This document shows positions 11,318 through 20,125 of a stretch of 64,000 nucleotides of DNA, piece after piece. Numbering within the stretch: position 1 is the stretch's first letter; the number at the start of each line of letters is the position of its first letter. Location of the stretch: assembly GCA_003249215.1 (NCBI GenBank), contig QKJR01000041.1:1-64000 (forward strand), read 5' to 3'. The notes below the pieces were generated by a model that was not told the origin of the DNA, ran no database searches, and saw only the letters and a program-made list of their open reading frames with translations. This DNA is from Rhodobacterales bacterium. Lineage in GTDB: Bacteria > Pseudomonadota > Alphaproteobacteria > Rhodobacterales > Rhodobacteraceae. Made by a program: the position numbers and the translations under genes.

Positions 11318-12607
11318 ATGAGCCGCACCGCGCCCTTCTCGCCCTTCGAATTCCTGATCGCCTGGCGCTATCTGCGCGCCCGCCGCGCCGAGGGCGGGGT
11401 TTCGGTGATGACCTGGATCAGCCTGATCGGCATCATGCTGGGCGTTGCCGCGCTGATCATCACGCTGGCCGTGCGCGCGGGCTTCCGGGCCGAATTCGTC
11501 GACACGATCCTCGGCTCGAACGCCCATGTCACGGTCTATTCCACGCCCATGGAGGTGGTCGCGGGCTCGGGCGTCTACAGCCGCCAGATGCGGGACTATG
11601 ACGACCGCGCGGCGCGTATCGCTGCCGTGCCGGGTGTCACGCGCGCCGCGCCGCTGATCCGGGGGCAGGTGATGGTAAGCGGTCCGGACCGCTCGAATGT
11701 CGCGGAAGTCTATGGAATCACGTTCGAAAATCTCGAAACGATCCCGCGCGTCGCGCATTCGGATCAGGCCTATGGCGATCTGTCGCGCTTCGGCGAGGGG
11801 ATTGCGATGGGCTCGGGCCTCGCGCGTGAGCTTGGTGTCACGATCGGCGACAAGGTCAAGCTGATCTCGCCCGATGGCGCCAAGACCGCCTTCGGCACGA
11901 GCCCGCGGGTCTCGAGCTACGAGGTCGTCTATATCTTCACCGCCGGGCGCTGGGACATCGACCGCACGCGGATCTACATGCCCTTCGCCGAGGCGCAGAG
12001 CTATTTCAACCGCGAGGGCGGCGCGGACGAGATCGAGGTCTATGTCTCCGACCCCGAGCATGTCGACGACTGGACCACGCAGCTCCTCGCCGCCGGCGGC
12101 GAGGGCACGATGATCTGGAGCTGGCGCGATGCCTCGGGCTCGTTCCTGCGCGCGCTCGATATCGAGGACAATGTGATGTTCGTGATCCTCGCCGTTCTCG
12201 TGCTGATCGCGGCGATGAACATCACTTCGGGGCTGATCATGCTGGTCAAGAACAAGGGCCGCGATATCGGGATCCTGCGCACGATGGGCCTGACCGAGGG
12301 CTCGGTGCTGCGCGTCTTCTTCCTCTGCGGGGCCTTTACCGGGGTGATCGGCACGGCGCTCGGGGTGGCGCTCGGGGTCGTCTTCTCGCTCAATATCGAC
12401 CATGTCCTTGGCTTCGTGAACTGGCTCAACGGCGGCAACGCCTGGGATCCCTCGATCCGCGGCATCTATGAATTGCCCGCGAAGCTGCAACTGCACGACG
12501 TGCTCAAGGCGGTGGGGCTTTCGCTGGGGCTGAGCCTGATCGTGACCATCTTCCCGGCACGGCGGGCGGCCCGGCTCAACCCGGTGGAGGCACTGCGCTA
12601 TGAGTAA
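11318..12607 (+). CDS. Lipoprotein-releasing ABC transporter permease (LolC/LolE)
   Basis: 429-residue MacB/FtsX-fold permease of the Lol system, which extracts outer-membrane lipoproteins from the inner membrane. One N-terminal helix (WISLIGIMLGVAALIITLAV) is followed by a large periplasmic domain (about residues 50-275) and three C-terminal helices (VMFVILAVLVLIAAMNI, FLCGAFTGVIGTALGVALGV and the last before the end). Start at ATG 11318 (MSRTAPFSPFEFLIAWRYL), the usual beginning of the family. It overlaps lolD by 8 nt. Like many alphaproteobacteria there is a single LolC/E gene here, presumably acting as a homodimer. Confidence 0.92.
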   Translation: MSRTAPFSPFEFLIAWRYLRARRAEGGVSVMTWISLIGIMLGVAALIITLAVRAGFRAEFVDTILGSNAHVTVYSTPMEVVAGSGVYSRQMRDYDDRAARIAAVPGVTRAAPLIRGQVMVSGPDRSNVAEVYGITFENLETIPRVAHSDQAYGDLSRFGEGIAMGSGLARELGVTIGDKVKLISPDGAKTAFGTSPRVSSYEVVYIFTAGRWDIDRTRIYMPFAEAQSYFNREGGADEIEVYVSDPEHVDDWTTQLLAAGGEGTMIWSWRDASGSFLRALDIEDNVMFVILAVLVLIAAMNITSGLIMLVKNKGRDIGILRTMGLTEGSVLRVFFLCGAFTGVIGTALGVALGVVFSLNIDHVLGFVNWLNGGNAWDPSIRGIYELPAKLQLHDVLKAVGLSLGLSLIVTIFPARRAARLNPVEALRYE

Positions 12608-13277
12608 TGCTCTGCAGCTCGAAATGTTGGAAAAGTGCTACAATCGCGGCCAGCCGAACGAGATTGCGGTACTGCGCGGTGTGAATTTGACAATTCCTGC
12701 CGGGCAGGCCGTGGCCCTGGTCGCGCCCTCCGGGGCGGGTAAATCGACGCTTCTGCATATCGCGGGGCTGCTCGACGTGCCGGATGCGGGGCGGGTGGCG
12801 ATTGCCGGACAGGATCTGACCGGTGCCTCGGACCGGGCGCGCACGGCGGCGCGGCGTGCCGATTTGGGCTTCGTCTATCAGTTTCACCACCTGCTTCCCG
12901 AGTTCTCGGCGCTTGAAAACATCGTTCTGCCGCAGCTCGCCAATGGCACCGCCCGGCGGCCGGCCGAGGCGCGGGCGCGGGATCTGCTGGCCCGCGTGGG
13001 CCTGTCCGAGCGGGCCGATCACCGGCCCTCGGCGCTCTCGGGCGGCGAGCAACAGCGCGTGGCCTTCTGTCGGGCGCTCGCGAACGGGCCGAAACTGTTG
13101 CTGGCGGACGAACCCACCGGCAACCTCGATCCGGCGACCTCCGAGCGGGTCTTTGACATGCTGATGGCGCTCGTGCGCGAGACCGGGATGGCCGCGCTGA
13201 TCGCCACGCATAACCTCGAGCTTGCCGCCAAAATGGACCGCGTTCTGCGGCTCGACGGCGGCCTTCTGACGGAGTGA
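12600..13277 (+). CDS. lolD: Lipoprotein-releasing ABC transporter ATPase
   Basis: 225-residue ATPase partner of the LolC/E permease. Walker A is APSGAGKST, Q-loop YQFHHLLPEF, ABC signature LSGGEQQR, Walker B LLLADEPTGNLD and H-loop IATHN. The FHHLLPEF segment after the Q-loop is typical of LolD. Its start lies inside the end of the permease gene (8-nt overlap), implying translational coupling and fixed stoichiometry. Confidence 0.93.
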   Translation: MSNALQLEMLEKCYNRGQPNEIAVLRGVNLTIPAGQAVALVAPSGAGKSTLLHIAGLLDVPDAGRVAIAGQDLTGASDRARTAARRADLGFVYQFHHLLPEFSALENIVLPQLANGTARRPAEARARDLLARVGLSERADHRPSALSGGEQQRVAFCRALANGPKLLLADEPTGNLDPATSERVFDMLMALVRETGMAALIATHNLELAAKMDRVLRLDGGLLTE

Positions 13278-13280
13278 GAG

Positions 13281-13601
13281 ATGATCGTCTACGGGATCAA
13301 GAGTTGCGACACGGTGAAGAAGGCGGTGAAGGCGCTCGAGGCGGCGGGCCATGAGGTGCAGTTTCGCGATATCCGCGTCGAGCCGTTGGAGCCTGAGGAA
13401 ATCGACGAATTTTCAAAGGCTTTCGGCGAGAAGTTGATCAACCGCTCGTCGACCACCTGGCGTGGCCTGTCCGAGGCAGAGCGCGCCCGGGCGCCCGAGG
13501 CGCTGATCGCGGAGCATCCGACGCTGATGAAGCGCCCGGTGATCCGCGGCAAGGCGCTGACCATCGGCTGGGACAAGGCGGCCCAGGCCACGCAACTCTG
13601 A
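13281..13601 (+). CDS. ArsC/Spx/YffB-family reductase-like protein
   Basis: 106 residues with a thioredoxin-like fold. The N-terminal strand and single redox cysteine are in YGIKSCDTVKKA. The C-terminal part holds the family motif LMKRPVIRGKALTIGW. The length and SCDT motif fit the YffB/ArsC-like subgroup rather than true arsenate reductase, and no ars genes are near. It begins 3 nt after the lolD stop, so it is probably in the lol operon. Physiological substrate unknown. Confidence 0.85.
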   Translation: MIVYGIKSCDTVKKAVKALEAAGHEVQFRDIRVEPLEPEEIDEFSKAFGEKLINRSSTTWRGLSEAERARAPEALIAEHPTLMKRPVIRGKALTIGWDKAAQATQL

Positions 13602-13664
13602 GCGCTTCAGGCGATCTTAACCTCTTTGCGCGACCCTGACCCTTCGATGACCGAAGGAGGGCTG

Positions 13665-13856
13665 ATGCGGCGCGCGATCCTGTGTGTTTTTCTGCTCGCG
13701 GCCTGCGGCAAGGCCGAGACGCTGCCCGAACCGGCCTCGGCACCGCGCTATGCCGGCGAGATCGCGGTGGCGAGCAGCGTCTCGGCCAGCGGCGTCGCTG
13801 CGGCCCGTGGCGGGGTCTATGCGGGCGAGGTGCTCTCGGCGTCCTCGGGCTATTGA
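13665..13856 (+). CDS. Small putative lipoprotein
   Basis: 63 residues starting MRRAILCVFLLAACGKAETL. The lipobox LLAAC with Cys near residue 15 predicts lipidation and export. The remaining chain is short and Ala/Ser/Gly-rich without recognisable domain. Start chosen at ATG 13665 because GGAGGG precedes it by about 5 nt and it begins directly with the signal peptide; the ORF track starts 13 codons earlier. Function unknown. Confidence 0.55.
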   Translation: MRRAILCVFLLAACGKAETLPEPASAPRYAGEIAVASSVSASGVAAARGGVYAGEVLSASSGY

Positions 13857-14170
13857 GCGGTTGCGGGAAGAGGGGCGACCGGCGTGCCGCCGCACCGTTC
13901 CCGGGGCCGCGCTTGCAGCCGGTGCGCGAAGGGACGCGTCGCCCTGTCGGCGCTCGCCTGGCCCGTTTCGGCCCTCGTTTCGAGAGCCCGCAGGGCCGAT
14001 ACAGGCCGCAACACAGGCCGCAAATTGTGCGTCGGTGCCCAAACCAAACGCCGCCCCGCGAAGGGCGGCGCGAGGGCCTGAGGACAGGCCCGTTTGCGAC
14101 GTTCAGACTCGAGGTCCTCCCGATGGTCCCGCGCGGTCGGGGGTAGGGAGGATGTCGATCCTGCCCGGGA
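13857..14170. other. 314-nt intergenic region between lipoprotein and cold-shock genes
   Basis: GC-rich DNA with several weak overlapping ORFs but no convincing gene. The only structures I can support are two hairpins near 14049-14091, one of which is the probable terminator of the minus-strand cold-shock gene. The convergent lipoprotein transcript must also end here. Confidence 0.5.
14045..14091 (-). terminator. Probable terminator of cold-shock gene (minus strand)
   Basis: CGCCGCCC-CGCGAA-GGGCGGCG (14049-14070) is a perfect 8-bp stem, followed on the minus strand by TTTGGTTTGGG. A second hairpin GGGCCTG-AGGA-CAGGCCC (14074-14091) stands just before it in the direction of transcription. Both are about 80-120 nt past the cold-shock stop. 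Confidence 0.5.
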
Positions 14171-14377
14171 TCAGAGCAGCTTGAGATCCGACGCCGAGGC
14201 GCGGCCATCCCGGCCCGACTGCAGCTCGTAAGCGACTTTCTGATTGTCCTGAAGACCTTTCAGCCCGGCGCGCTCGACCGCCGAGATGTGGACGAAAACG
14301 TCCTTGCCGCCTTCATCGGGCGCGATGAAGCCATAACCTTTGGTGGTGTTGAACCATTTCACGGTGCCAGTGGCCAT
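14171..14377 (-). CDS. Cold-shock domain protein (CspA family)
   Basis: 68-residue single OB-fold protein. RNP1 is KGYGFI, RNP2 is VFVHI, and the start MATGTVKWFN is the standard one. Such proteins bind single-stranded RNA/DNA and melt RNA structure. ATG 14377 is chosen; the ORF track extends 47 codons upstream through the untranslated leader. A paralogue lies at 26506-26712 with about 70 percent identity by eye. Confidence 0.93.
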   Translation of the reverse strand: MATGTVKWFNTTKGYGFIAPDEGGKDVFVHISAVERAGLKGLQDNQKVAYELQSGRDGRASASDLKLL

Positions 14378-14593
14378 TCCGTCTCTCCTTCGTTTCTCCC
14401 GCGGCGAGATTGCCCCGGGCCGTGCAGCCAAATCTTTCGAGTCTTCCGGCTGCCCCGCGAAGGGAGCGGTAGGAAAGTCTGCAGTCACGCACGGAGAATG
14501 CTGCCACAGGTGCAGCAAAAATCAATCGAAATTCAGAGAAAACCGGCAAACCTCCGCCGGGCGGCAATAATCCGTGCGGCGGCGCAGCAACTT

Positions 14594-15052
14594 TCAGCGG
14601 CCAATCGCCGCCTTTGTGGCAAAGATCACGATTCCGATCGTCAGCAGGGCGAGCGCGAGCCAGATCCAGCGCGGAAGGGTCCGCGGGGCCGAATCTGTCG
14701 CCGCCGGGCCTGGAACGACGAGCAATGCCAGCCCGAGCAGGGTTCCGACCCATTCGAAAGCGCGCAGCAGGGCCGACATCGGCACCTCGGAGACCGGGAA
14801 GATCCCGGCGAGATCGAGGCCATAGACCAGAACGAAACCGAGCCCGAAGAGCCGCAGCGCCAAGGCGGAGCGGGCGCCGCGCAGCCCCGCGATCAGCGCG
14901 CCGAGGCCCAGCAATGTGAGGAAGGCGTTGAAGGCTGCCAGCAGCGCGGGCGGATAGGCCGGAAAGCTGCGCGTCTCGACGAGGCCGCCGGGGATCATCG
15001 CCGCGAGGGTGAGGGCGCTGGCAATCAGCAGGGCGGGTGCGCGGCGGATCAT
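14594..15052 (-). CDS. Hypothetical four-helix membrane protein
   Basis: 152 residues with about four to five hydrophobic helices: APALLIASALTLAAMIPGG, ALLAAFNAFLTLLGLGALI, ALRLFGLGFVLVYGLDLAGI, LLRAFEWVGTLLGLALLVV and a last one before a short basic end. No conserved motif that I recognise. It lies between the cold-shock gene and thrS on the same strand. Function unknown. Confidence 0.6.
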   Translation of the reverse strand: MIRRAPALLIASALTLAAMIPGGLVETRSFPAYPPALLAAFNAFLTLLGLGALIAGLRGARSALALRLFGLGFVLVYGLDLAGIFPVSEVPMSALLRAFEWVGTLLGLALLVVPGPAATDSAPRTLPRWIWLALALLTIGIVIFATKAAIGR

Positions 15053-15132
15053 CGGGATATTGTCGATTCCGGGGGCCAGTTCGGGCGCCGAAAGACGCCG
15101 GGGGCGGCAGCCGCCCCCGTGTCCTTTGGCGA

Positions 15133-17079
15133 TCAGCGCAGATCGGGCGGAGTTGCCTCGGATTTCAGCAATGAAATCACGGACTCGAGCGCCTGCGTCT
15201 CGGTCCGGTTCTCGCCGAGGCGGCGCACCGAAACCGTCCGCTCCTCGACTTCCTTCATGCCGATGGCGAAGATATAGGGCACTTTGCCGAGCGAGTGTTC
15301 GCGGACCTTGTAGTTGATCTTCTCGTTGCGGGTATCGGCCTCGGCGCGGATCCCCGCGGCCTTCAGCGCCGCCACCACCTCGAGCACATAGTCATCCGCC
15401 TCCGACACGATCGAGGCGACGACGACCTGCCGCGGCGCGAGCCAGAGCGGCAGCTTGCCGGCGAAGTTCTCGATCAACATGCCGATGAAGCGCTCGAACG
15501 AGCCGAGGCAGGCGCGGTGCAGCATGATCGGGCGATGGCGTTCGCCATCCGAGCCGATGTAATGCGCATCGAGCCGCTCGGGCAGGTTCGGGTCGACCTG
15601 CAGCGTGCCGCATTGCCAGTCGCGGCCGATCGCATCGGTCAGCACAAACTCGAGTTTCGGCCCGTAGAAGGCGCCTTCGCCGGGGAAGAGCTCATAATCA
15701 TAGCCCGCGTGCTGGCAGGCATTGCCAAGCGCGGCCTCGGCGTGATCCCAGCTCTCCTCGCTGCCGATCCGCTTGTCGGGGCGGGTCGAGAGCTTGATGC
15801 GCCAGTCGGTGAAGCCGAGATCGGCATAGACCCGCGAGAGAAACTCGATGAATTTCTTGGTCTCGGCCTCGATCTGATCGACGGTGCAGAAGATATGCGC
15901 GTCATCCTGTGTGAAGCCGCGCACCCGCATGATCCCGTGCAGCGCGCCCGAGGGCTCGTAGCGCGCGCAGGAGCCGAATTCGGCCATGCGCAGCGGCAGA
16001 TCGCGATAGCTTTTCAGGCCCACGTTGAAGATCTGCACGTGGCAGGGGCAGTTCATCGGCTTGAGCGCATTGATCACCTTCTCGCGGGCATTGTCCTCGT
16101 CGACCTCGACGATGAACATGTTCTCGCGATAGTTCTCCCAGTGACCCGAGGCTTCCCAGAGCTTGCGGTTCACCACCTGCGGCGTGTTGACCTCGACATA
16201 GCCATCGGCGCGCTGGCGGCGGCGCATGTAGTCCTGGAGTTCCGTGTAGATCGTCCAGCCGTTCGGATGCCAGAAGACCTGACCGGGCGCCTCTTCCTGC
16301 ATGTGGAAGAGGTCCATTTCGCGGCCCAATTTGCGGTGGTCGCGCTTCGCGGCCTCCTCGAGCATGGTCATGTGGGCCTTGAGCTCGTCGCGGTTGCGGA
16401 AGGCCACGCCATAGATCCGCTGCAGCATCGGGCGGGTGCTGTCGCCGAGCCAATAGGCGCCGGCGACATGGGTGAGCTTGAACGCATCGGCCGGAACCTG
16501 ACCCGTGTGCTGCAAATGCGGGCCGCGGCAGAGATCCTGCCAGCCGCCATGCCAATACATCCGCAGCGGTTGCCCCTCGGGGATGCGGTTCACCAGCTCG
16601 ACCTTGTAGGGCTCATTGGTGGCCATGTAGTGCTCGACCGCGCGGGCACGCTCCCAGATCTCGGTCCTGACCGGCTCGCGGGCGTTGATGATCGCCTTCA
16701 TCTTGGCCTCGATCTGGCCCAGATCCTCGGGCGTGAAGGGCTCGGCGCGGTCGAAGTCATAGAACCAGCCGTGGTCGCGCACCGGGCCGATCGTGACCTT
16801 CACATCGGGCCAGATCTCCTGCACGGCGCGGGCCATGATATGCGCGAGGTCATGGCGGATGAGTTCCAGCGCCGGAACCGTGTCCTTCATCGTGTTGATC
16901 GAGATCTTGGCATCGGCCTCGATCGGCCATTGCAGATCGTAATGCTGGCCGTTCACCTGCGCCGAGATCGCGGCCTTGGCGAGCGAATTCGAGATCGAGG
17001 CGGCCACTTCCGCGGCGGTCGTGCCGGCGGGATAGTCGCGCTTGTTGCCATCGGGGAAGGAGAGAGTGATCTGGGACAT
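15133..17079 (-). CDS. thrS: Threonyl-tRNA synthetase
   Basis: 648-residue class II synthetase charging tRNA-Thr. In order: an N-terminal TGS domain ([21 protein letters not shown]), the editing domain with [10 protein letters not shown] and [10 protein letters not shown], the catalytic core with [10 protein letters not shown] and the motif 2 region [16 protein letters not shown], and a C-terminal anticodon-binding domain ([14 protein letters not shown]). Start ATG 17079 ([11 protein letters not shown]) is preceded by GAGGA; the ORF track adds 10 unsupported codons. A plausible promoter lies at 17141-17169. Confidence 0.96.
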   Translation of the reverse strand: MSQITLSFPDGNKRDYPAGTTAAEVAASISNSLAKAAISAQVNGQHYDLQWPIEADAKISINTMKDTVPALELIRHDLAHIMARAVQEIWPDVKVTIGPVRDHGWFYDFDRAEPFTPEDLGQIEAKMKAIINAREPVRTEIWERARAVEHYMATNEPYKVELVNRIPEGQPLRMYWHGGWQDLCRGPHLQHTGQVPADAFKLTHVAGAYWLGDSTRPMLQRIYGVAFRNRDELKAHMTMLEEAAKRDHRKLGREMDLFHMQEEAPGQVFWHPNGWTIYTELQDYMRRRQRADGYVEVNTPQVVNRKLWEASGHWENYRENMFIVEVDEDNAREKVINALKPMNCPCHVQIFNVGLKSYRDLPLRMAEFGSCARYEPSGALHGIMRVRGFTQDDAHIFCTVDQIEAETKKFIEFLSRVYADLGFTDWRIKLSTRPDKRIGSEESWDHAEAALGNACQHAGYDYELFPGEGAFYGPKLEFVLTDAIGRDWQCGTLQVDPNLPERLDAHYIGSDGERHRPIMLHRACLGSFERFIGMLIENFAGKLPLWLAPRQVVVASIVSEADDYVLEVVAALKAAGIRAEADTRNEKINYKVREHSLGKVPYIFAIGMKEVEERTVSVRRLGENRTETQALESVISLLKSEATPPDLR

Positions 17080-17140
17080 GGATGTCCTCCTCGTCGGTTT
17101 GGCGCCCACGGAACGCCCGGTTGCAAGTTATGGTCCGGGT

Positions 17141-17169
17141 TCTATGGCGCGGGCTTGTGGACAAGTCAA
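17141..17169 (-). promoter_or_regulatory. Candidate sigma-70 promoter of thrS
   Basis: On the minus strand TTGACT (17169-17164) and CATAGA (17146-17141) are separated by exactly 17 nt, about 65 nt upstream of the thrS start codon. Confidence 0.45.
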
Positions 17170-17210
17170 CGGGGCGCTGCATCGCGGCGCTGCGACAGGT
17201 TGGCCGGCGG

Positions 17211-17351
17211 GGCAGGGGGCTGCTCGCCCCCTCGGGCCGTTCGGCCCTCACCCCCGGGATATTTCGATCAGGTTGAAAGCAAAGCGGTTTCTCCTTCAAC
17301 CTGACCCAAATATCCCGGGGGTGTCCCGCAGGGACGGGGGCAGCGCCCCCA
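17211..17351. repeat. Dispersed palindromic repeat, complete copy 2
   Basis: About 141 bp with the same layout as copy 1: outer GC palindromes, then inverted arms at 17251-17278 (CCCGGGATATTT, CAGGTTGAA) and 17294-17321 (TTCAACCTGA, ATATCCCGGG). It fills most of the gap between divergent thrS and the alpha/beta-hydrolase gene. Confidence 0.85.
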
Positions 17352-17418
17352 GCCCGGTCGACATCTTGTGCCAGCACCGTTACCAAGGCGGCTATTCCGC
17401 GCGCGTCAGGAGGCCCCG

Positions 17419-18162
17419 ATGACCGATTTCCTCACCACCCCCGAAGGCCGCCGTCTGGCCTATACCCGCACCGCGGGCCGCGGCCCGGGGATCGTCTTCC
17501 TGCACGGGCTCAAATCCGACATGGAGGGGACCAAGGCCGTCGCGCTTGAGGCCTGGGCGCGGGCGGAGGGGCGCGCCTTCCTGCGCTTCGACTGTTCCGG
17601 GCACGGGAAATCGGGCGGCGTTTTCGAAGAGGGTGCGATCGGCGACTGGTTCGAGGATGCACGCGCCGCGATCGCCGCGCTGACCGAGGGGCCGCAGGTT
17701 GTTGTCGGCTCCTCGATGGGCGGCTGGCTCGCGCTTTTGATCGCGCGCGAGTGCCCCGAGCGCGTCGCGGGTCTCGTGACCATCGCCGCCGCCCCGGATT
17801 TCACCGAGGACGGCTATTGGGCGAGCTTCGACGCGGCGGCCCGCAAAATACTGGAAACGCAGGGCTATGTCGATATTCCCTCGGACTATGGCGCGCCCTA
17901 TCGGATCACCCGGCGCCTGATCGAGGAGGGGCGAAACCGTCTCGTATTGCGCGCGCCACTCGCCCTGCCGTTCCCGGTGCGGCTCTTGCAAGGTACGGCC
18001 GATACGGCGGTGCCCTACGATTGGGCGCTGCGGCTGCTCGACCATGTCGAGGGCGACGATATCCGCCTCACGCTCGTCAAGGGGGCCGATCACCGGTTTT
18101 CCGAACCGGCCGAGCTCGCGCTGATCGAGGCTGCGGTGGCCGAGGTGCTTGCCGCGCTCTGA
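17419..18162 (+). CDS. Alpha/beta-hydrolase
   Basis: 247-residue serine hydrolase. The oxyanion region is FLHGLKSDMEGTKA, the nucleophile elbow GSSMGGW (Ser near residue 101), the acid lies in LQGTADTAVPYDW and the catalytic His in KGADHRFSEP. Compact size without a large lid resembles palmitoyl-thioesterase/esterase-like family members. Start at ATG 17419, preceded by CAGGAGG. Substrate unknown. It may be cotranscribed with the next hydrolase gene 145 nt downstream. Confidence 0.85.
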   Translation: MTDFLTTPEGRRLAYTRTAGRGPGIVFLHGLKSDMEGTKAVALEAWARAEGRAFLRFDCSGHGKSGGVFEEGAIGDWFEDARAAIAALTEGPQVVVGSSMGGWLALLIARECPERVAGLVTIAAAPDFTEDGYWASFDAAARKILETQGYVDIPSDYGAPYRITRRLIEEGRNRLVLRAPLALPFPVRLLQGTADTAVPYDWALRLLDHVEGDDIRLTLVKGADHRFSEPAELALIEAAVAEVLAAL

Positions 18163-18307
18163 GCTGCGCCGCCTCGCGACCCTGTGATCCGATTTCCGCC
18201 GATTGCCCCCCGGGCAAGGCCGCGCCGGGGTTCAAGCCCGGGCCGGGATCGGGCAGAGTGGCGCCAAGAGCGCGCGGATCCAAGCGCGCCAAGCGAGGAG
18301 CCAAGCC

Positions 18308-19018
18308 ATGACCCCCGATCCACTGCTGTTCCTGCCGGGGTTCATGTGCGATGCGCGTCTCTTCTGGCACCAGATCGCCGCCTTTTCCACCGAGCGCATG
18401 GTCTCCGTTGCGCCGCTTCTGGGCGAGACCATAGAGGAGATGTCCGAGAATGTGCTCGCCGCGGCACCGGCGCGGTTCTGTCTCGTCGGGCATTGGCTCG
18501 GCGGGGTCGTCGCGATGGAGATGCTGCGCCGCGCCCCCGACCGCATCGCGCAGATCGCGTTGATCGACGTCTCGCCGCTGCCGGAAACGCCGCAGGCGGC
18601 GGGGCTGCGCGAGCCGCGGATCGTACGGGCCCGCACCGGGCGGCTCGACGAGGTGATGCTCGAGGAAATCCCGCCAGCCGCGCTCGCCCCGGGGGCGGGC
18701 AGTCACGATACGCTTGCGCTCGTGCTCGACATGGCCGAGGCGCTCGGCCCCGAGGTCTTCACCCGGCAATCGCGCGCGCTGATGCGCCGCCCCGATCAGC
18801 AGCGGGCGCTGCGCAACACCAAGGTGCGCGCGACGCTGATCTGTGGGGAATACGACACGATCTGCCCACCGCGGCGGCACGAATTCCTGGCCGAGCTTAT
18901 GCCGCATGCCGACTTCCGTCTGATCCTGAGCGCGGGCCATCTCGCGCCGCTCGAGCAGCCGGAGAAGGTGACCCAGGCCTTGCAGGACTGGCTTGGCGCT
19001 CCGCTTTTGCTGAAATGA
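18308..19018 (+). CDS. Alpha/beta-hydrolase homologue lacking the nucleophilic serine
   Basis: 236 residues with the alpha/beta-hydrolase layout: LFLPGFMCDARLFWHQ at the N terminus, an Asp in CGEYDTICPP and a His in LSAGHLAPLEQPE. The nucleophile elbow reads GHWLGG where GHSxGG is expected; the codon is TGG in place of TCG, a single-base difference. If correct, the protein cannot use the usual serine mechanism and would be a pseudoenzyme or use another mechanism. Start at ATG 18308 after GGAG. Confidence 0.75.
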   Translation: MTPDPLLFLPGFMCDARLFWHQIAAFSTERMVSVAPLLGETIEEMSENVLAAAPARFCLVGHWLGGVVAMEMLRRAPDRIAQIALIDVSPLPETPQAAGLREPRIVRARTGRLDEVMLEEIPPAALAPGAGSHDTLALVLDMAEALGPEVFTRQSRALMRRPDQQRALRNTKVRATLICGEYDTICPPRRHEFLAELMPHADFRLILSAGHLAPLEQPEKVTQALQDWLGAPLLLK

Positions 19019-19154
19019 CTAATTTTGACGATTCTTTGAAATATTGTTAAACATATTGGTTGATTATAGTTACAATATGTCCAATATGGGTGCGGGGGTG
19101 CTTATTGAAACGATTGGTTCTGGTCGGCTAATTTGCCGCCCACGGGAGGGGCCG

Positions 19155-19460
19155 ATGCGCAGTGCAGTTCTTTTCAGCCGCCGCGATGGCGCGATTTTTC
19201 TTCATGCACCGGATCTGGGGCTTGTGGCCCGCCTTGCAGGCGACAAGAGGCGCAGCAGTCCGCGGGTGGCGGCCTTGCTACGCTGCGAGGGCGATCTGCG
19301 GCGTTCGATCCGGCTCGCACAACAGGCGATCTCCCTGGCATTCCTGGCCGAACTGGCCGCCTGCGAGGCGCTGCGGGGCCCGTTGGGAGTCGCCAATCCG
19401 GTGAAGACGCGCGCCGCCGTTTCGGGGGCGGGGCTGCGCGACGAGACGGTGGAGCTTTAG
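19155..19460 (+). CDS. Hypothetical protein
   Basis: About 101 residues from ATG 19155 (MRSAVLFSRRDGAIFLHAPD), preceded by GGGAGGGG about 4 nt upstream. The ORF track begins 37 codons earlier in AT-rich DNA. It is mildly basic with a helical centre and has no motif I recognise. Coding status is uncertain; GC3 bias in the second half is compatible with a gene. Confidence 0.4.
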   Translation: MRSAVLFSRRDGAIFLHAPDLGLVARLAGDKRRSSPRVAALLRCEGDLRRSIRLAQQAISLAFLAELAACEALRGPLGVANPVKTRAAVSGAGLRDETVEL

Positions 19461-19485
19461 CCCCACCGGCCTGGCGTGGCGGGGC

Positions 19486-20046
19486 TCAGACCCCGCGCGA
19501 GAGTGCTGCGACCCCGGTGCGTGCCACGTCGATCAGGCCCAGCGGGCGCATCAGTTCGGCGAAAGCGTCGATCTTCTCGGGTGTGCCGGTCACTTCGAAG
19601 ACGAAGCTCTCGAGCGTCGAATCCACGACATTGGCGCGGAAGATATCGGCCAGACGCAGTGCCTCGACCCGCTTCTCGCCGGTGCCCGCGACCTTGAAGA
19701 GCGCGAGTTCCCGCTCGACCGCCTGACCCTCGACGGTGAGGTCATGGACCTCGTGCACCGGCACGATCCGCCCGAGCTGCGCCTTGATCTGGTCGATCAC
19801 CGCCGCCGTGCCGCGGGTCACGATGGTAATGCGCGAGCGGTGGCCCTTGTGGTCGACCTCTGCCACGGTCAGGCTGTCGATGTTGTAACCGCGCCCGGAA
19901 AAGAGCCCGATCACCCGCGCCAGCACGCCTGCCTCGTTGTCGACGATCACCGCCAGCGTATGCGAGCTTTCCACATCCGAGTGGAAATCGCGCAGGTCAT
20001 AGGCCGAATGCGAGGTCGAGCCCTTCTTGATGTTCAGAGCGGCCAT
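19486..20046 (-). CDS. ilvH: Acetolactate synthase small (regulatory) subunit
   Basis: 186 residues. An N-terminal ACT domain (HTLAVIVDNEAGVLARVIGLFSGRGYNID, about residues 25-100) binds valine and mediates feedback inhibition of the catalytic subunit in branched-chain amino acid synthesis. The C-terminal domain contains RVEALRLADIFRANVVD. Start at ATG 20046 (MAALNIKKG) with an AAGGAGAG ribosome site. It lies 79 nt after ilvI in the same direction, with a partial dispersed repeat between them. Confidence 0.93.
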   Translation of the reverse strand: MAALNIKKGSTSHSAYDLRDFHSDVESSHTLAVIVDNEAGVLARVIGLFSGRGYNIDSLTVAEVDHKGHRSRITIVTRGTAAVIDQIKAQLGRIVPVHEVHDLTVEGQAVERELALFKVAGTGEKRVEALRLADIFRANVVDSTLESFVFEVTGTPEKIDAFAELMRPLGLIDVARTGVAALSRGV

Positions 20047-20068
20047 TGCCCTCTCCTTGTTCCTTGGT

Positions 20069-20117
20069 CTTTCAACCTGATCCAAATATCCCGGGGGTCC
20101 GGGGGCAGCGCCCCCGG
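20069..20117. repeat. Dispersed palindromic repeat, right-half copy between ilvI and ilvH
   Basis: The segment carries TTCAACCTGATCC and AATATCCCGGGGG, followed by the GGGGGCAGCGCCCCC palindrome, equivalent to the right half of the complete copies. It is inside the ilvIH transcription unit, so its hairpin would be transcribed. Confidence 0.75.
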
Positions 20118-20125
20118 CCTAGGTC

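Noticed and set aside
11097-17351. Shared peptide FCLQPDENIPGVRAERPEGA-like in several ORFs
   Set aside because: It is the translation of the dispersed repeat in different frames, not a protein domain.
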